Below, piece by piece: positions 11,739-24,065 of a DNA stretch of 64,000 nt (positions are counted from its first letter, which is position 1; each line of letters starts with the position of its first letter). The DNA is from Chloranthus sessilifolius. Taxonomy: Eukaryota > Streptophyta > Magnoliopsida > Chloranthales > Chloranthaceae. The translations under genes and the position numbers were made by a program. Where the stretch lies: assembly GCA_021018995.1 (NCBI GenBank), contig CM037587.1:5396866-5460865 (forward strand), given 5' to 3'. The notes beneath the pieces are model-generated. The model saw only the letters and a program-made list of their open reading frames with translations, was not told the DNA's origin and searched no databases.

Positions 11739-11947
11739 CGTAGTCACATAATTTGCCAAAATTTTGAAAAATTTGCGAACAAATCATGAAGAATTCTAGT
11801 TTTTTCAATAAATCGTGAATTTAATTTTTAATTTTTTTTTTTAATTTTTTGTCTCTGAATATTTCCCTGAACTTGCCGAATTTTACCATTTTTTTTCCGA
11901 ATTTTGACCTTGTCTAATTATTGCCAAACCCCGACTTGGTGACTATG
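11739..11947. mobile_element. hAT-type MITE, family TAGTCAC, copy 3
   Basis: The tips are CGTAGTCACATAATTTG and, in reverse complement, CATAGTCACCAAGTCGG. The 8-bp target duplication AATACAAG is exact at 11731-11738 and 11948-11955. It is 209 bp long and noncoding. Confidence 0.92.
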
Positions 11948-11955
11948 AATACAAG

Positions 11956-12960
11956 GAACACACTTATACTCCCCTTCAAGCTGGAGCATATATTTCATGC
12001 ATCCCCAGCTGGACAGAGATGCCTTGAAGAAGCGGAGGCCCTACGGCCTTGGTAATAATATTAGTCAGCTGCTCTTTAGGAGGAAACATCAATAAGTTTC
12101 AACATGCGATCCCAAACTTTTTCTTTGACAAAGTAAATATCAAATATAATTTGTACGTTCGTGCCACACTGAATCAGATGCTATCTTTTTGGTTGCTTCA
12201 TTATCATTAGACATGAGACTGCTAATCGGAAATCCAAGTCGAACATGACAGAGCAAAGCCATAATAACTCACATGCTCCATGTTCAATCACATGATACTC
12301 GGCCTCAGCACTAGACTTGGAGACAACCGCTTGCTTTTTATTCTTCCATGAAACATGATTGCCTCTAAGGAAAACACACTATCCAGAATTAGAGCAGTGA
12401 TCAGTAGCCGAGCCTGCCCAATCAGCATCAGTGTATCCAATTATATGAAGCTGATTATGAGATGATGCACAAAACCACAACCGGGGTTGGACTTTATGTT
12501 TCTCAAAATGCGATGAACTGGCTAATCCAGGATTCACAGAGATGTCTTTGAAAAACATTCTTCCACTTGTTAAAACCTCTCGACCCCTTCATTAAAGAAG
12601 CTCATTAAGTGAAGCCGATCAAAACCGTCTCCTCTCTTCAATCAAAGTCAACACTTCGACCATGTTGACATCATGCTGACGCCAATAGGTGATGTGTGAT
12701 GTCGGCCAATGAAAAGTTCAGAAACCTTGCTCTGACCCCAAATTAAGATTCTCGTATTTAATTAGCTAGAGTTACAAGATTAGGTCTAATGGAAAGTTAT
12801 GGTTATGAAGGAGGGAGTGAAAGAAGAAGATGAGAACTAATTTGGTTATTGAGAGATTATTTTCTCAACCCCTTTCCAATTAATATATAAAAATTGTTAC
12901 AATAGGATCTTTATAAGTTATTAACACTAATACACTATTACATGTTGCATGGCAGTCTTG
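11956..12960 (-). mobile_element. Copia fossil, RNase H end
   Basis: The minus strand carries an RNase H region at about 12.2-12.5 kb (SAEAEYH, WKNKKQAVV, DADWAGSA). A purine run at its 3' end (minus TTGAAGGGGAG) lies near 11.97 kb, and a primer-site-like TTGGGGTCAGAGC lies near 12.73 kb next to probable LTR sequence. Most of the element is gone. It is heavily broken and old. Confidence 0.7.
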
Positions 12961-13750
12961 GCACACACTACCTATTTACTACAAATACACCAACAATCAT
13001 AGCCATATCCCATATGTCGGCTTTTAGAGTCCCTACCTCTCCACTCGTTTTTAACAACTCTAAGCTCTCTGTAACTTTGTAATCCTTTTATGTCACCTGT
13101 AATTCCTCTTATATTGTTGTTCCTAATTTATCCTTTCTTATTACTCCAAACATCCATCTTAACATGTGCAACATAACGTTATCCCATCTCGTCGCTTTTT
13201 TGTGCATTTATTTGTTGTTATTATATGTTAAATGAGTTTTATCACTATATAGGCATACATTTAATTCTCTATGCACATAACATATGAAATATGCAATTGA
13301 TCATTTTTTTTGTTGTTTTTTCATGATAAAATGGTCATCTAAATTGCATAATTCTTCAGGAATATGCAATTTCTATAAAATTATTGTGTGCAATTAAAAC
13401 TTACATACAAATTGTGCAGTTTTTGTAAAATTCTGAAGTTACCGATAGATTCTTTAAGTCATTTAATCTATCCAGTGTATTCTCTAGGCACCGGCATTTA
13501 TCAAAACTGGTGATGAGATTGTCATCAATACTACTGATGACTCCTATATCACTAGGTGAGTCCCATGGCACCTTTGATTTTATAATTTATAACGGTATTA
13601 TTGTAATGGTAAAACATATGGTTTAGTTTCTTCTCCGTTAATGTTACCAGGTACGTATAGGAGTGTTGGTTATGACATGAGTATTTTACCCCAACAAGCC
13701 AACCTCTTGAAAGGAGATTACATGGGTGCAACTATAGTTTTTCATTGGAA
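12961..13750. other. No gene recognised
   Basis: AT-rich sequence with no supported ORF. The phrase TGCAATTT/AAATTGC recurs a few times near 13.28-13.43 kb. Confidence 0.4.
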
Positions 13751-13754
13751 CCCG

Positions 13755-14195
13755 TCTATCCTGACCATCATGTAAACACCAAAATGGTGCTTAAATGATC
13801 GTACACCATTAAGGGCTAAAGATGTGGGTAGTCCACACCATCAAAGTGATAGATCATTCATTCAAGGGCAATGGGCCCAAATATCAACTTTTTTGAGAGA
13901 TTTGAACCATCAATCTGTTGACTATAATATCAACCGTTGTTTTTAGTTTTGATGGCTGATATTAAAGTTCATCAATCAGATGGTTCACATCCACTTATAG
14001 ACATGTTTTTTTCGGCTGAGATATGCTCCAGTGATGGACTGCCACTTGGACAAATTAGATTGGTCAAGATGTGTGCCACGTGGCATAATGATAAATCACA
14101 CTTCAATGGTGCGAGATAAAAAGTATAAATGTAATGATATAAGATCATATAAACACCATTCTGGTGCGTAAGTGTTGGTCAGGAGCCATTATCCC
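13755..14195. mobile_element. Fold-back MITE, family TCCTGACC, copy 1
   Basis: Imperfect long inverted repeats pair the left TATCCTGACCATCATGTAAA with the reverse complement of the right GGTCAGGAGCCATTATCC. Both arms carry CACCAnAATGGTG, then AAATGATC. The interior contains GATATTAAAGTTCAT and CCACGTGGCA. Related copies lie at 28.07-29.25, 29.80-30.22 and 62.27 kb. The target duplication is not clear. Confidence 0.7.
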
Positions 14196-14339
14196 TTTTT
14201 CATTTTATAGGCCATTTAGCATCAGAAAGTTATGAATGATTTGTAGAAAAAAGTAAAGTACCAAGAATAATTTTAAATTCATAAGAAAATTAAGTTGTAC
14301 CTAAAGTTGGCAGTAACAATGGCATTAACATGCATTGTT

Positions 14340-14388
14340 AATTAAAGTTAGCTTGGTAGAAGAGATTGGGGCTAGGGTTAGGAAGATG

Positions 14389-14423
<35 letters not shown>

Positions 14424-14920
14424 GCAAATTGGGGTTATGAGATAAAGAACTCATCACATTATTATTTATGTCACTTTGCAAGAGAATCTCATGTACGTCA
14501 CTAATATTTGTACGTATATACAATAATATCTATATGCACGCCCTAGTGACAAACCAACTAACACTCCCACTCAAGTTACTGCATAAATATCTATCATTCT
14601 CAACTTGGAGGTGATGTCACGTAGCCTTGCTCTTTCAACCACTATGGTGAAGATAACAACCAGCTGGTCATCGTAGGCAACCTATGGGATGCAGTATTCA
14701 TTTGACTCCACTTTTTCTCTCATTGAATGGCAGTCTATGTCAATATGCTTGGAGCTTTCATGGTATTCTGGATTATCAATATTGCCATAGAGGGTCATAG
14801 GGAGCTTCATCATATACCAAGATCAGCTAGGATGAAACGAACCTATCTATCCTCATGAGCACCTTGTAACATGGCCTTGTACTCACCTTTCTGCATTTAA
14901 GTTTGATAGTGTTATTTCTT
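14340..14920 (-). mobile_element. Copia fossil, 3' end with probable LTR
   Basis: A purine run on the minus strand (TTGAGTGGGAG, near 14.56 kb) followed by TGTTAGTTGG marks the start of a 3' LTR that runs down to about 14.34 kb and contains a (GA)14 run at 14392-14420. Upstream (14.57-14.92 kb) the text resembles Copia RNase H/RT 3' coding sequence, but it is decayed. Heavily broken. Confidence 0.6.
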
Positions 14921-16322
14921 ACTCAGCCAAGTGACTAAATTACCTCCAAGGAAGGTGTTGAGTTCGATTATTTAGTGGTAAGAATAGGGGATCTGGTAGA
15001 GGAAGAAGAAGAAGAGAGATGGAGGAAATTAGGGTTGAGTGTTGTATATATATATATTCTATTCAATATCCCACGTATATCGAGAAAAATAGACGAATGG
15101 AAAAACTACAACTGAAACATGCTGCTCACAAATCTAATAATAACTCATTGCGCACCAAACTAATCTAACATTCCCCCTCAAGTTGGTGCAAAGATGTCAA
15201 TCATGTCGAACTGGGTGAAAATGTCTTCCAACCTAACTCTCCCAACCGCTTTTATGAAAATGCCAACCAACTGATCCTCGGGAGCAACTTGTGGTACTCA
15301 ACTTTCTCCCTTACAAGTGACAATCAACTTTGTGTGCTTGGTCCTCTAATAAAAGACTGGGTTCTCAGCAATGTGGAGAGTGGCCTTTGTTATCACCTTA
15401 CAAATTTTTATGGAGCTGAGCAAGTATTCCAAAGTCACTTACAATAAATTTTAACCAAGTCCATGGCATCTTGTATTCAGCTTCTGCAATTGAATCGGAC
15501 ACAACATGTTTCTTGCTTTTCCATGTCAATAAATTCCCCTCAAGAAATGTGACGTAGTCGAATGTGGACCTCCTTTCACTGATCGATCCTGCCCAGTCAG
15601 CATCAATGAACATCTATATGTCAAGGTGTCCATGATTACGATATAGCAAGCCTCTTCTTGGGCATGATGTTAGGTACCTCAGAATCCTGTACACAACATC
15701 TAGGCGAGGAGTACATGGTGCGTGCATGTGCTGGCTGACAACACTAACTGCATACGCAATATCTGGTCACTTCAATTTCAGATGTACAAGTTTGCCAACC
15801 AGCCTTTGGTACTTAGTTACATCCTTGAATAGCTTCCCTTCTCCAAACAATGATTCAAGTTTTTGATCCATAAGGGTGTCTATCGGTTTACACCCACACA
15901 TTCTAGCTTGCTAAAACACCCAACGTATATTTGTTCATGATAGGATAACCGTGCAACATTAATTTCTGGGGAAGTATTGTAGGGGCCCGAGATCCTTAAT
16001 ATCGAAGACTTAATTAAGATAATTCTTCAACTTTAGAATTTCTTCACAATTGTCTCCTATGACAATAATGTTATCCATATAGACAATGAGGGCTGTCATC
16101 CGCAGTCTCTTCTTCACAAACAAGGTATGGGCATAGTGGATCTTTTGATATCCGAAATGTGTGACAACCTCACTGAACTTTTTGGACCAAGCCCAAGACA
16201 GAGATAGCTTTCTTCAACTTGCAAGCATGTTCTTTTTCCCTGCAAGAAGAATCTTCAACTTTAGAATTTCTTCGTTGTCACCTCCAGTGACAATAATGTT
16301 ATCCACAGACAATGAGGGCTCT

Positions 16323-16727
16323 TGATGAGGACATCAGATCAAGGCGTCATCTAGTGTGAATCGAAGGCACAAGAAGAAGCCCAAGGCGGGGCGAGTTGGT
16401 CACTTCAAGGAAGATCCGCAACAGAAAAGCAAAGGAAAGAAAAAAAAGTCGTCATATGACGAACTTCCGTGCCCAAGGCATCGATTTTCATGAAATAAAG
16501 CAATTATGAAAATTTAGGCAATGACTTCGGTGCAAACTCCCTGCCCAAGGACAGATTTCCGTGAATAAGACCAATTTTGGTCTTAAACGTATCCGTCAAG
16601 GACGGACGTCTGTGGACATAGGACGGACATCCATGAGTTTTGTCTGCAAATTGGCGGTTAGTCGAGTTTAGAGGCAAAACATGCTGTTTTAGTGTTTTTG
16701 TTTAGGTTTAAGACTTTCTTATTTTGT
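16323..16727 (+). repeat. 5' LTR remnant of the Gypsy element
   Basis: It aligns with the first 0.4 kb of the 3' LTR (shared CATCTAGTGTGAA, GCGAGTTGGTCAC, CAAATTGGCGGTT). It carries motif variants such as ACGGACGTCTGTGG and ACGGACATCCATGAG. Confidence 0.8.
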
Positions 16728-17939
16728 CACGTGGGCGGACATGAAAGAAAATTTTCATGATAAATATGTTCTCTTTTCCTACAACCAACGACTTTGAAGC
16801 AGGGAAGCACGTCTATTGATGACTATATCAACAAATTTCAGGAGTACTTGTATCGGGCTAAAGCTTAAGAGAGTCCACATGTCACCTTATCTAGGTTTCG
16901 TACTGGATTGCGTCTTGAGCTACAAAGAGAGTTCATTCCTCACCTTGTTGAAAGTTTAGAAGAGTGTTACGCTAGAGTGCAAGAGTTGGATAGGTATATC
17001 AACACTCTGTCCAGTGGACGATCTTGTTCCTCCAATCCCGATTTTCGATCTAGTCCTACTGAAAAGGTTAATAATACCTATAGTCCATCCTCAAAACCCG
17101 TGAATCCTCAGATTGACAAGGGAAAAGGAAAATTGATCGGGAATCCTAAGCGTGCACCACAACAATGTTATAAGTGCCAAGGCTTTGGTCACTTTGCATC
17201 TCAATGTCCCAGTAAATCCCAAACCTTGATTATTCAGGAGGATACCGAGAGAAAGGACAATGAGTTAGAAGTAGAAGTTTATGAACCTATTGGAATACCA
17301 ATTGTTGAGAAGGATGAAACTCCTGTGAAATCTATAGGTTGTGTTAGGAAGGTTTCTATTCCCAAAAAAAGTGTTCATAGTGTGTCCATATCACGTGAGT
17401 TATTAGAGTCGGTAGGAGCATGTCATCATTCCAACTTGCAAGGGATTAACAATCATATTTTATTAAACAATGGAGATACACAAAATTTTCCCAATACCTT
17501 AAATTTGCTTAATGAATTTAATAATGACAATTTTGTGTTACTTCAAGATAGCCCCGAGCATATGGAACTTTCTCCAATGTTTAGATGAGGCAATGATGAT
17601 GGTCTAGGTTTCCCTCTAGACGAGTAACAATCCGATAGTTGCAGTGGAGGATCTTACACCTATTCTATGTCCAACAACTATGTCCTTTGACGTATTCCTT
17701 GTTGCCCAAACAATCAAACCAAACCCAATTAACCAATTCATAACCCGTACCCTACCTTTACAATATAAGAAAATGTTGAATGAGGAGGTTATAGAGTTTC
17801 CAAACTTCACTACCAATGTGGGCAAGCATCATGAGTACCTCACAACATGGAAAGGCAAGGCTAGAGTTGAGCAATCGAAGTGTGCGATGAGTGGGTTCTA
17901 CAACTCATCAGAGATGAATTTCTCCCACTCGGGGAGAAT

Positions 17940-19015
17940 TGATGGGGACATCGAATCAAGGGCGTCATCTAGTGTGAACCGAAGGCGCAAGAAGAAGCTC
18001 AAGGCGCTTCGTACAAGGCGAGTTGGTCACGTCAAGGAAGATCCACAAGAGAAAAGCAAACGAAAGAAAGAAAAGTCGTGATATGACGGACTTCCATGCC
18101 CAAGGCATGGACTTCCGTGAAATAATGCAGTTCTGAAAATTAAGGCAAGGACTTTCGTGCTACTTCTGTGCCAAGGACTGACTTCCGTGAATAAGACTAA
18201 TTCTGGTCTTAGGCATATCCGTCAAGGATGGACGTCTGTGGACATGACTGGCATCCGTGAGTTTCGTCCGCAAATTGGCGGTTGGTTGAGTTTAGAGGCA
18301 AAACTTATCGTTTCAGTGTTTGTTTAGATTTAAGACTTTCTTATTTCAAATTATATGTTTAGTTGGGGTTTCTTAGCCTATATAAAGGCATTGTAAACAC
18401 AATTTAAAATAGTTGATTGATGATTAATGAAATTGAGAGTTGCTTTGTGCAAACCTTTGAGAACTTGTGAGGAGTTTTCACCCGAAAGAGCGAATCTTTC
18501 AAAACTCGAAGAGTGAATCTTCGTTTTATCGTGCGCTTGGTGCAAAGCCGACGTATATCCTTGGTGTGTCTTTCTATTTTGTCTTCTTAATTATTGTCAG
18601 GTAATTATTTTCCTTATTTCTTTTGATAAAATCGAAAATCGAAAATCCCTATTTAATTAGTTGCTAGAATTTTTTCACACTGTATGAATTGATGTATTCT
18701 TATTTCCCCTTTGATTGATTTAACCCATCAGGCCTTTAATTTCTTCAAATCCTAGAGGAGTCAAGAGACGATACCGTAATTGTTGTTTGCTGCCCTAAAC
18801 TAGATCGAAACTCGAGTTCCCTCATCAGAGTTGTTTTTCTAGATCGTGAAATTTCTATGCATGTAAGTGCTAAAATTGAGTTAGCCTAATTGTTTTAATT
18901 AAATTAATTAAATTATTTTATGTTGTTTGGTAATTTGAATATTTTTGCTATTCAATTTAATCTGAAATTAATCCCAAATTCGCATAGTTAGGGTTTTAGC
19001 ATTTATCCTGCATCA
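17940..19015 (+). repeat. 3' LTR of the Gypsy element
   Basis: 1,076 bp, TGATGGGGACATC to CCTGCATCA. It contains at least six GGAC(G/T)TCCGTG-type motifs at about 18085-18265, a TATA-like CTATATAAAGG near 18381, and AT-rich downstream sequence. Confidence 0.85.
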
Positions 19016-20595
19016 ATTGTCATCCATAGCCCCTTCTTCACAAACAAGGTATGGTCATCCGTAGTCACTTTTTCACAAACAACTTTTTGAAAGAAGGTAT
19101 GGTCATAGATATGTTCTTTCTCCTTGCAAGAAGAAATTCTTCAACTTCAGAATTTCTTCATTATTGTCCCATGTGACAATAATGTCATCCACATAGACAG
19201 TGAGGGCTGTCATCTGCAATCCCTTCTTCACAAACAAGGTATGGTCATAATGGATCCTCTGATATCTGAAATGTATGACGGCCTCATTGAACTTTTTGAA
19301 CCAATCCCGAGGAGACTACTTTAGTCCACCAATGGCTTTCTTCAACTTGCAAACATATTCTTTCTCCCTTTGAAGAAAAACCCCAGAGGTAATGACATAT
19401 AAACTTCTTCTTTGAGATCTCCATGTAAGAATGCATTCTTGTCATCCACTGGTACAACGACCAATTCCTGTTGGCAGAAAGGGATAGGATAACCCGAATT
19501 GAGTTAAATTTAGCTATTGACGCAAACATCTCAATGTCACGGGTTTGTGTAACCCTTTAGCTACAAGCCTGGCTTTGTATCTCTTATTCTACCAGTCTGG
19601 ATGATACTTTACGGTATAAACCCACTCACAACCACTGCTCTCATCCCTACAAGAAGTTCAGTAGTTTCACATGTTTGATTGTGCTCCGGTGCTTTCATTT
19701 TCTGCACCATAGCCTCTTTCCTCTTTGGCTACAAGAAAGCTTCAGAGACAAGAGTATGGAATAGAAGTAGAATCTAGTGATGAGAAGCTGACAGAGCATG
19801 GTAGGACGGTTATTTGCTTGGGGTGTCTTGTACCTTTACAAAGGGTGATAGGAAGGTTCAGGTGGGAAATAGGGCCTGTTCCGAGTTATGGCATTTGATT
19901 TATGCCTTGAGTGAGAGGGGCAGACTCATTTACTCCTTTTTTCTTCCTTTCAAAGTATTCCTTCCCCAAATCGATCTCACTTCTCTTTAACCTCTTAGGG
20001 TCACTGGCACAGGTCATTATCTTCCTCCACATCAGCCACACCTATGCATGGTAAAGGATTCTCGGTGCTCTCTGTACTACTTGGACACTTCTCTTTGAAG
20101 AGGGCACTGAGAAGGAACTTAGAATGGGTGGACTCAAGGAAGGTGTCCATACTAACAAAACATTTCCCTGTAGAAGGGTCATAAAATTTATACCTTCTTT
20201 GTGTAGGAGGATACCCAAGAAACATGCACTCTACGGCGTTAGGGGAAAGTTTATCATGTTGACCAGATGGAATGTGACAAAACAGAGACAGCCAAAGGTG
20301 CGGGCTGGGAGGCACGGGAAGAAGCCGACTACTAGGATGCATGACTTTGTAAGAAGACTGCTCCCTAAGAACAGGTGTAGGTTTCCGATTGATAAGATAA
20401 CCGGCAGTAAGAACTGCCTCCCCTCATAAATGTTTTATTACATTCATACACAAGATAGAGGCCTGGCAACCTCAAGAAGGTGGTAATTTTTCCTCTCTTC
20501 AACCCATTTTGTTATGAAGTATATGAAAAGGTTCAATAATCACTCCCAGTTTCTCTTCCGATAGTAATTCCTCGAAGGAGGCACCATTTGTGAAG

Positions 20596-20885
20596 GCAAT
20601 CGAGCAGAGATGGTTCGATAGGTATCAGTTTCCCACTTTCTTAATTAGGTTCAGATTCAAGTTTCGGTGTTTTTATGCATTATTCGATAGTGATCGTAGA
20701 CGTGAACGCCCCATGCCCAGGTTCCAGATGTCCAATGCTCTGGCCTTTTTACCGTTCGATGACCATACCGATGTGTGGCCTAATCATGGATCAAAATCTC
20801 AGTTTTCTGATACCTATCGTCAACCATTGATACCGATACGATACATATCAGTATCGCCGATACATTTAGAATCTCGGTTTTCTTA
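20596..20885. repeat. Fold-back repeat, GATAGGTATCAG family
   Basis: Inverted phrases GGTTCGATAGGTATCAG and CTGATACCTATCGTCAACC form arms, followed by a run of GATACGATACATATCAG variants. The left 90 bases recur at 52.80-52.89 kb. The stretch 20.89-21.15 kb after it holds nothing I recognise. Confidence 0.5.
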
Positions 20886-21154
20886 ATTGCTCAAGATAAC
20901 AAAATTTCGTCCAAAATCAAGTGATTTGACCAATATAAATCGGGACCATGTTGTGGGGCAATTTAGCCAAGTATTGGCTCCCAGTTCATAGATTTGCACA
21001 TAGAGGACTGCCCTCTTTTAGAAGAATCTTGCTTTTAATCATTATCTTGGCTTTCTTACTCATCTTTCAAGTTTTGAATTAATCTGTAAATATAATGCGT
21101 ACAAAATAATGGTAGTTGTTAAATTGCAAGAGCTAGTGTTAGGTAAGCGACAGG

Positions 21155-21506
21155 TGCGCCGATGATCTTCGTACTTGGGTCACTATTTGGGACACATGCC
21201 ATGTGGAACCATCTTGTGTTTCATGTTACACCCATGATCTCAAGATGAATGGTGAAAATGTTCTCCGTCGTCTGATTCAAAGCAGTCAAACGCCATCTAA
21301 ACTTAATGGCTGCCATGTAAATCCAACACACTGTTAATTTTAGATGGCATTTGACTCCTTTCAGTCTGACGATGGAGATTGCTTTTCATTCCAATCTTTT
21401 ACCACATTGATCTTTTGATCATGGGTGTCAGATCACATAGGACATATGATGGTTAAACATGGCATATGTCCTAAAAGGTGACCCAAGTTCCAACAGCATC
21501 GGCACT
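21155..21506. mobile_element. Long-arm fold-back MITE, family GATGGAGAT, copy 1
   Basis: Almost the whole element is an imperfect inverted repeat. GCGCCGATG..TACTTGGGTCAC on the left pairs with GTGACCCAAGTTCC..CATCGGCAC on the right. The arms carry ACACATGCCATGTGG and GTCTGATTCAAAGCAGTC. Long arms of this kind are typical of Mutator-type fold-back MITEs, but no clean target duplication is seen. Confidence 0.65.
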
Positions 21507-22330
21507 CGGGTTGCAGGCTCAACAAACCACCTTTTTAATCGAGAACAATTTTTTATTTCCCATATTTTCGTGAAAATAATTAGTCAAAATTGGGATTATT
21601 TTGGCCTGCAGTTGGTTGTCTTATATACTGCTATTTATTTAATCTTTTTTAATTCATCCTTTCAGGGCGAAAGAATAGTGTAAATTTTATATCCAGCTAC
21701 ACTTTCAATAAAGGTGGTCTTCAAGGCTTTTTCCCTCACCCTTGCAGCATGAAGCAAATTTCCATGGATCTTCTGGTATGACTTTTGCTCTTAATTACCA
21801 GATCCAAGTTTAAACTTCAAATGCAAGAAGTTAATTCTACTCATTTAAATTACTTATTACATTATCTGAAAGTAATTTTTTAGCCCTTTTTTCGCAAAGA
21901 AAATGAAACGGGCCGAGGCATATTTTATAGTGGGCGATTGGAAGTTGTATTCTTCTAGATGACTGCGAGCTATTGATTATTAGTAAAGGTGAATCATAAG
22001 CATTTGTTTGGTAGTCTGATTACTTGATGAAAACAACTATAACCAAAACATATCTAGAAGTGCCTTCCGTTTGCGATTATTTGTTATTTCCGACCTGATT
22101 ACTGAACCACGATGTGCAAGATGAGTGCCGCATGGACTCTTGAGATGTGGGCGGATTCCATTTTCTTTAAGTCTACATGTATCAAGGTCCACACAGCAGA
22201 TGGCTCACACACTGTGTGCCGTTGATCAGGTCGGTCAGCTTTGTCTCTTTCCTTACAGGTATTTTTTGTTTTTCTTAGGTTGCCAATTCTCTTAATGTTC
22301 ATGCTTTAATTCGATACCCGCTGATTTATG

Positions 22331-22730
22331 GGGGACCTTTAAATTCACCCCCCGAATCTTTGAGTTCACCCACGCTGAAACTCATAGATAGCTTTGAATC
22401 AGACGATGGAGATCATTTTTCATCCCAATCTTTCACACGATGGGTCTTTAGATTATAGGCATACCATTAGATGCTCACTTTTTTATTTCATGCGGCACAC
22501 ATCCCAGAAAAGTGACCTTAACATTACGTGAAACTCATCACACTCAAACCTGATGTTAAATTCACTTTTTTGGGATGTGTGCCACGTGAAATTAAAAAAG
22601 TGACCGTCTGATGGTAGGCCATGATCTCAAGACCATCGCGTGAAAGATTGAGATGAAAAACAATCTCCATCTTCTGATTCAATCAGCGTCGGTGAACTCA
22701 AAGATTCAGTGGGTGAATTTAGAGGTACTC
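22331..22730. mobile_element. Long-arm fold-back MITE, family GATGGAGAT, copy 2
   Basis: The left arm GGGACCTTTAAATTCACCC..GAATCTTTGAGTTCACC pairs with the right GGTGAACTCAAAGATTC..GGGTGAATTTAGAGGTAC. The inner arms hold GAATCAGACGATGGAGATC and CACACATCCCA. About 400 bp with no coding capacity. Confidence 0.75.
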
Positions 22731-22734
22731 TTTG

Positions 22735-23370
22735 TCTCTTATTTTTATATCAGTAACATAATTCATTACAAGAAAACAAGAAATATAAGCCGACAGAAAA
22801 GAAAAACCATGATCCAGCGAGTGGCTGGAAACAAGGCCCACCAAAAAAAGAGCAACCCGAAACACACCCCAGAGCCATCCGAAAACCAAACCTAGGGGAA
22901 CCTCCTATGGCGGAATGTAGAAAAGGGGAACCCTCAGACCCATTTAACCGATGATTTATTATTATCATATTTAGTTCGACGCTGATGATTTCTTACAATG
23001 ATCATCCATAAGACCATTATACGAAGCACCCGTTATGACGCTGAACCTATCATGAAAACAGGTCAAAGGAGTGTACTTAAGTGAGTAGTTATTGAGTGAA
23101 CAGCTTGTCAAGATCGTACACGTGATCATTTCTAGATGGGATTCAGCACAAAAATCGCTTCATCAAACAATCTCTTATGTCTAATCAAGAGCTTGCAGAT
23201 GGATGGTCAAAGTGTCTGGATAATAGACCACATTAGATCATAGTGACAAAAAAATGCCTTTTTTAATGTGTATTATTGGTACAGCGTATTAAACCCGTAC
23301 TATACCCATATTTGTCAAAAAAAAAATCACATATTTTAGATTGAAACGCATATTTCATGTTCTAAATGTG
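22735..23370. other. No gene recognised; possible LINE 3' remnant
   Basis: Read on the minus strand, 22.74-22.97 kb is G/T-rich and ends in CTTGTAATGAATTATG and AT-rich sequence, loosely like a plant L1 3' UTR. There is no A tail or target duplication, so this is a weak call. Confidence 0.25.
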
Positions 23371-23375
23371 AAATA

Positions 23376-23580
23376 ACCCCTTTTTTCCCGACTTTTTTTC
23401 ATTTTCTCCCCAGCTTTTTCCATTTGCTCCCGACTTTTTCCAGTTTTCCTGACTCTTTCCGTTGTCACTTTTTCCATTTCCCCCCCACTTTTTCTTTTTC
23501 TTTTTCTGACTTACATGCTTTAGAGTTTATTTAGCTTCCGATTTTTTCCTTTTTTGCCCAAGCTTTTCTATATTTTGCCG
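23376..23580. repeat. Polypyrimidine tract with CGACTTTTTCC-like units
   Basis: About 200 bases are strongly biased to C and T on the plus strand, with repeated phrases such as CCCGACTTTTT, CCCAGCTTTTTCC, CTCCCGACTTTTTCC and TGACTCTTTCC. It is a degenerate short repeat. Confidence 0.6.
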
Positions 23581-24065
23581 TTTTTACTAACTATTTCGCT
23601 CGCCATATTAAACCCGTATCCGTACTTTGTCTCTTTGCATTAGATTATTTGAATCATGCAATGATCATGATGTTTGGGCTTGCACTATCTACCGGCCAGT
23701 TGGGTATACCATATTTTCTGAGATGTGTGCCACATAAGTGATCTCGATGACCCATCCAACTAATACCAGGTGTTTTAAGTTTTTTCGAAGGTCCTCTTGG
23801 TTAGAATGCAAGAACAATGCAGTAAGCTACTTTACAGAAGATCCAAATCAAGTTTATTCATAGCATAATAAGATCGAAAACATAAAAATTTTCCATACTA
23901 GAAACAGATTACAAACAGCTCACTCAAACTACGACATTGTCTTCACGGAAAGGCACACTTCTAATTCTACGAGTTTTTCCGGCTTTCAATGGATCCTGCA
24001 ACATGAAGATTGAATCAAAACACAGATAATACATAAGATTAGAAAATTTGAACCTTTTTCTTTTT

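Larger units (their letters stand above)
16323..19015 (+). mobile_element. Gypsy LTR element fossil, internally shrunken, inside a Copia element
   Basis: Both LTRs start TGATG and the 3' LTR ends GCATCA. The internal part keeps a gag region about 16.79-17.59 kb with a retrotransposon-gag segment and the zinc knuckle CYKCQGFGHFASQC, and a pol remnant. A purine tract GGGGAGAAT precedes the 3' LTR. At 2.7 kb it is far shorter than a full Gypsy element, so it is broken. The flanking pentamers GCTCT and ATTGT are diverged. The intact Copia phrase GGGCTGTCATCC elsewhere in the host suggests an original GCTGT target. Confidence 0.83.
14950..20590 (-). mobile_element. Copia fossil interrupted by a Gypsy element
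   Basis: A minus-strand Copia remnant. The 3' LTR start (TGTTAG) and polypurine tract (TTGAGGGGGAA) lie near 15.17 kb, RNase H about 15.4-15.6 kb (DADWAGS, AEAEYK), reverse transcriptase about 15.7-16.3 and 19.0-19.6 kb, and the integrase-to-RT linker about 20.0-20.35 kb (FLGYPPTQRRYKFYDPSTGK). A Gypsy element at 16323-19015 lies inside the reverse-transcriptase region, and part of that region is repeated around the insertion. The copy is old and broken many times. Its 5' end near 20.59 kb is approximate. Confidence 0.8.

Noticed and set aside
20590-20886. 98-codon plus-strand ORF
   Set aside because: It overlaps a fold-back repeat copied at 52.8 kb and has no recognisable domain.
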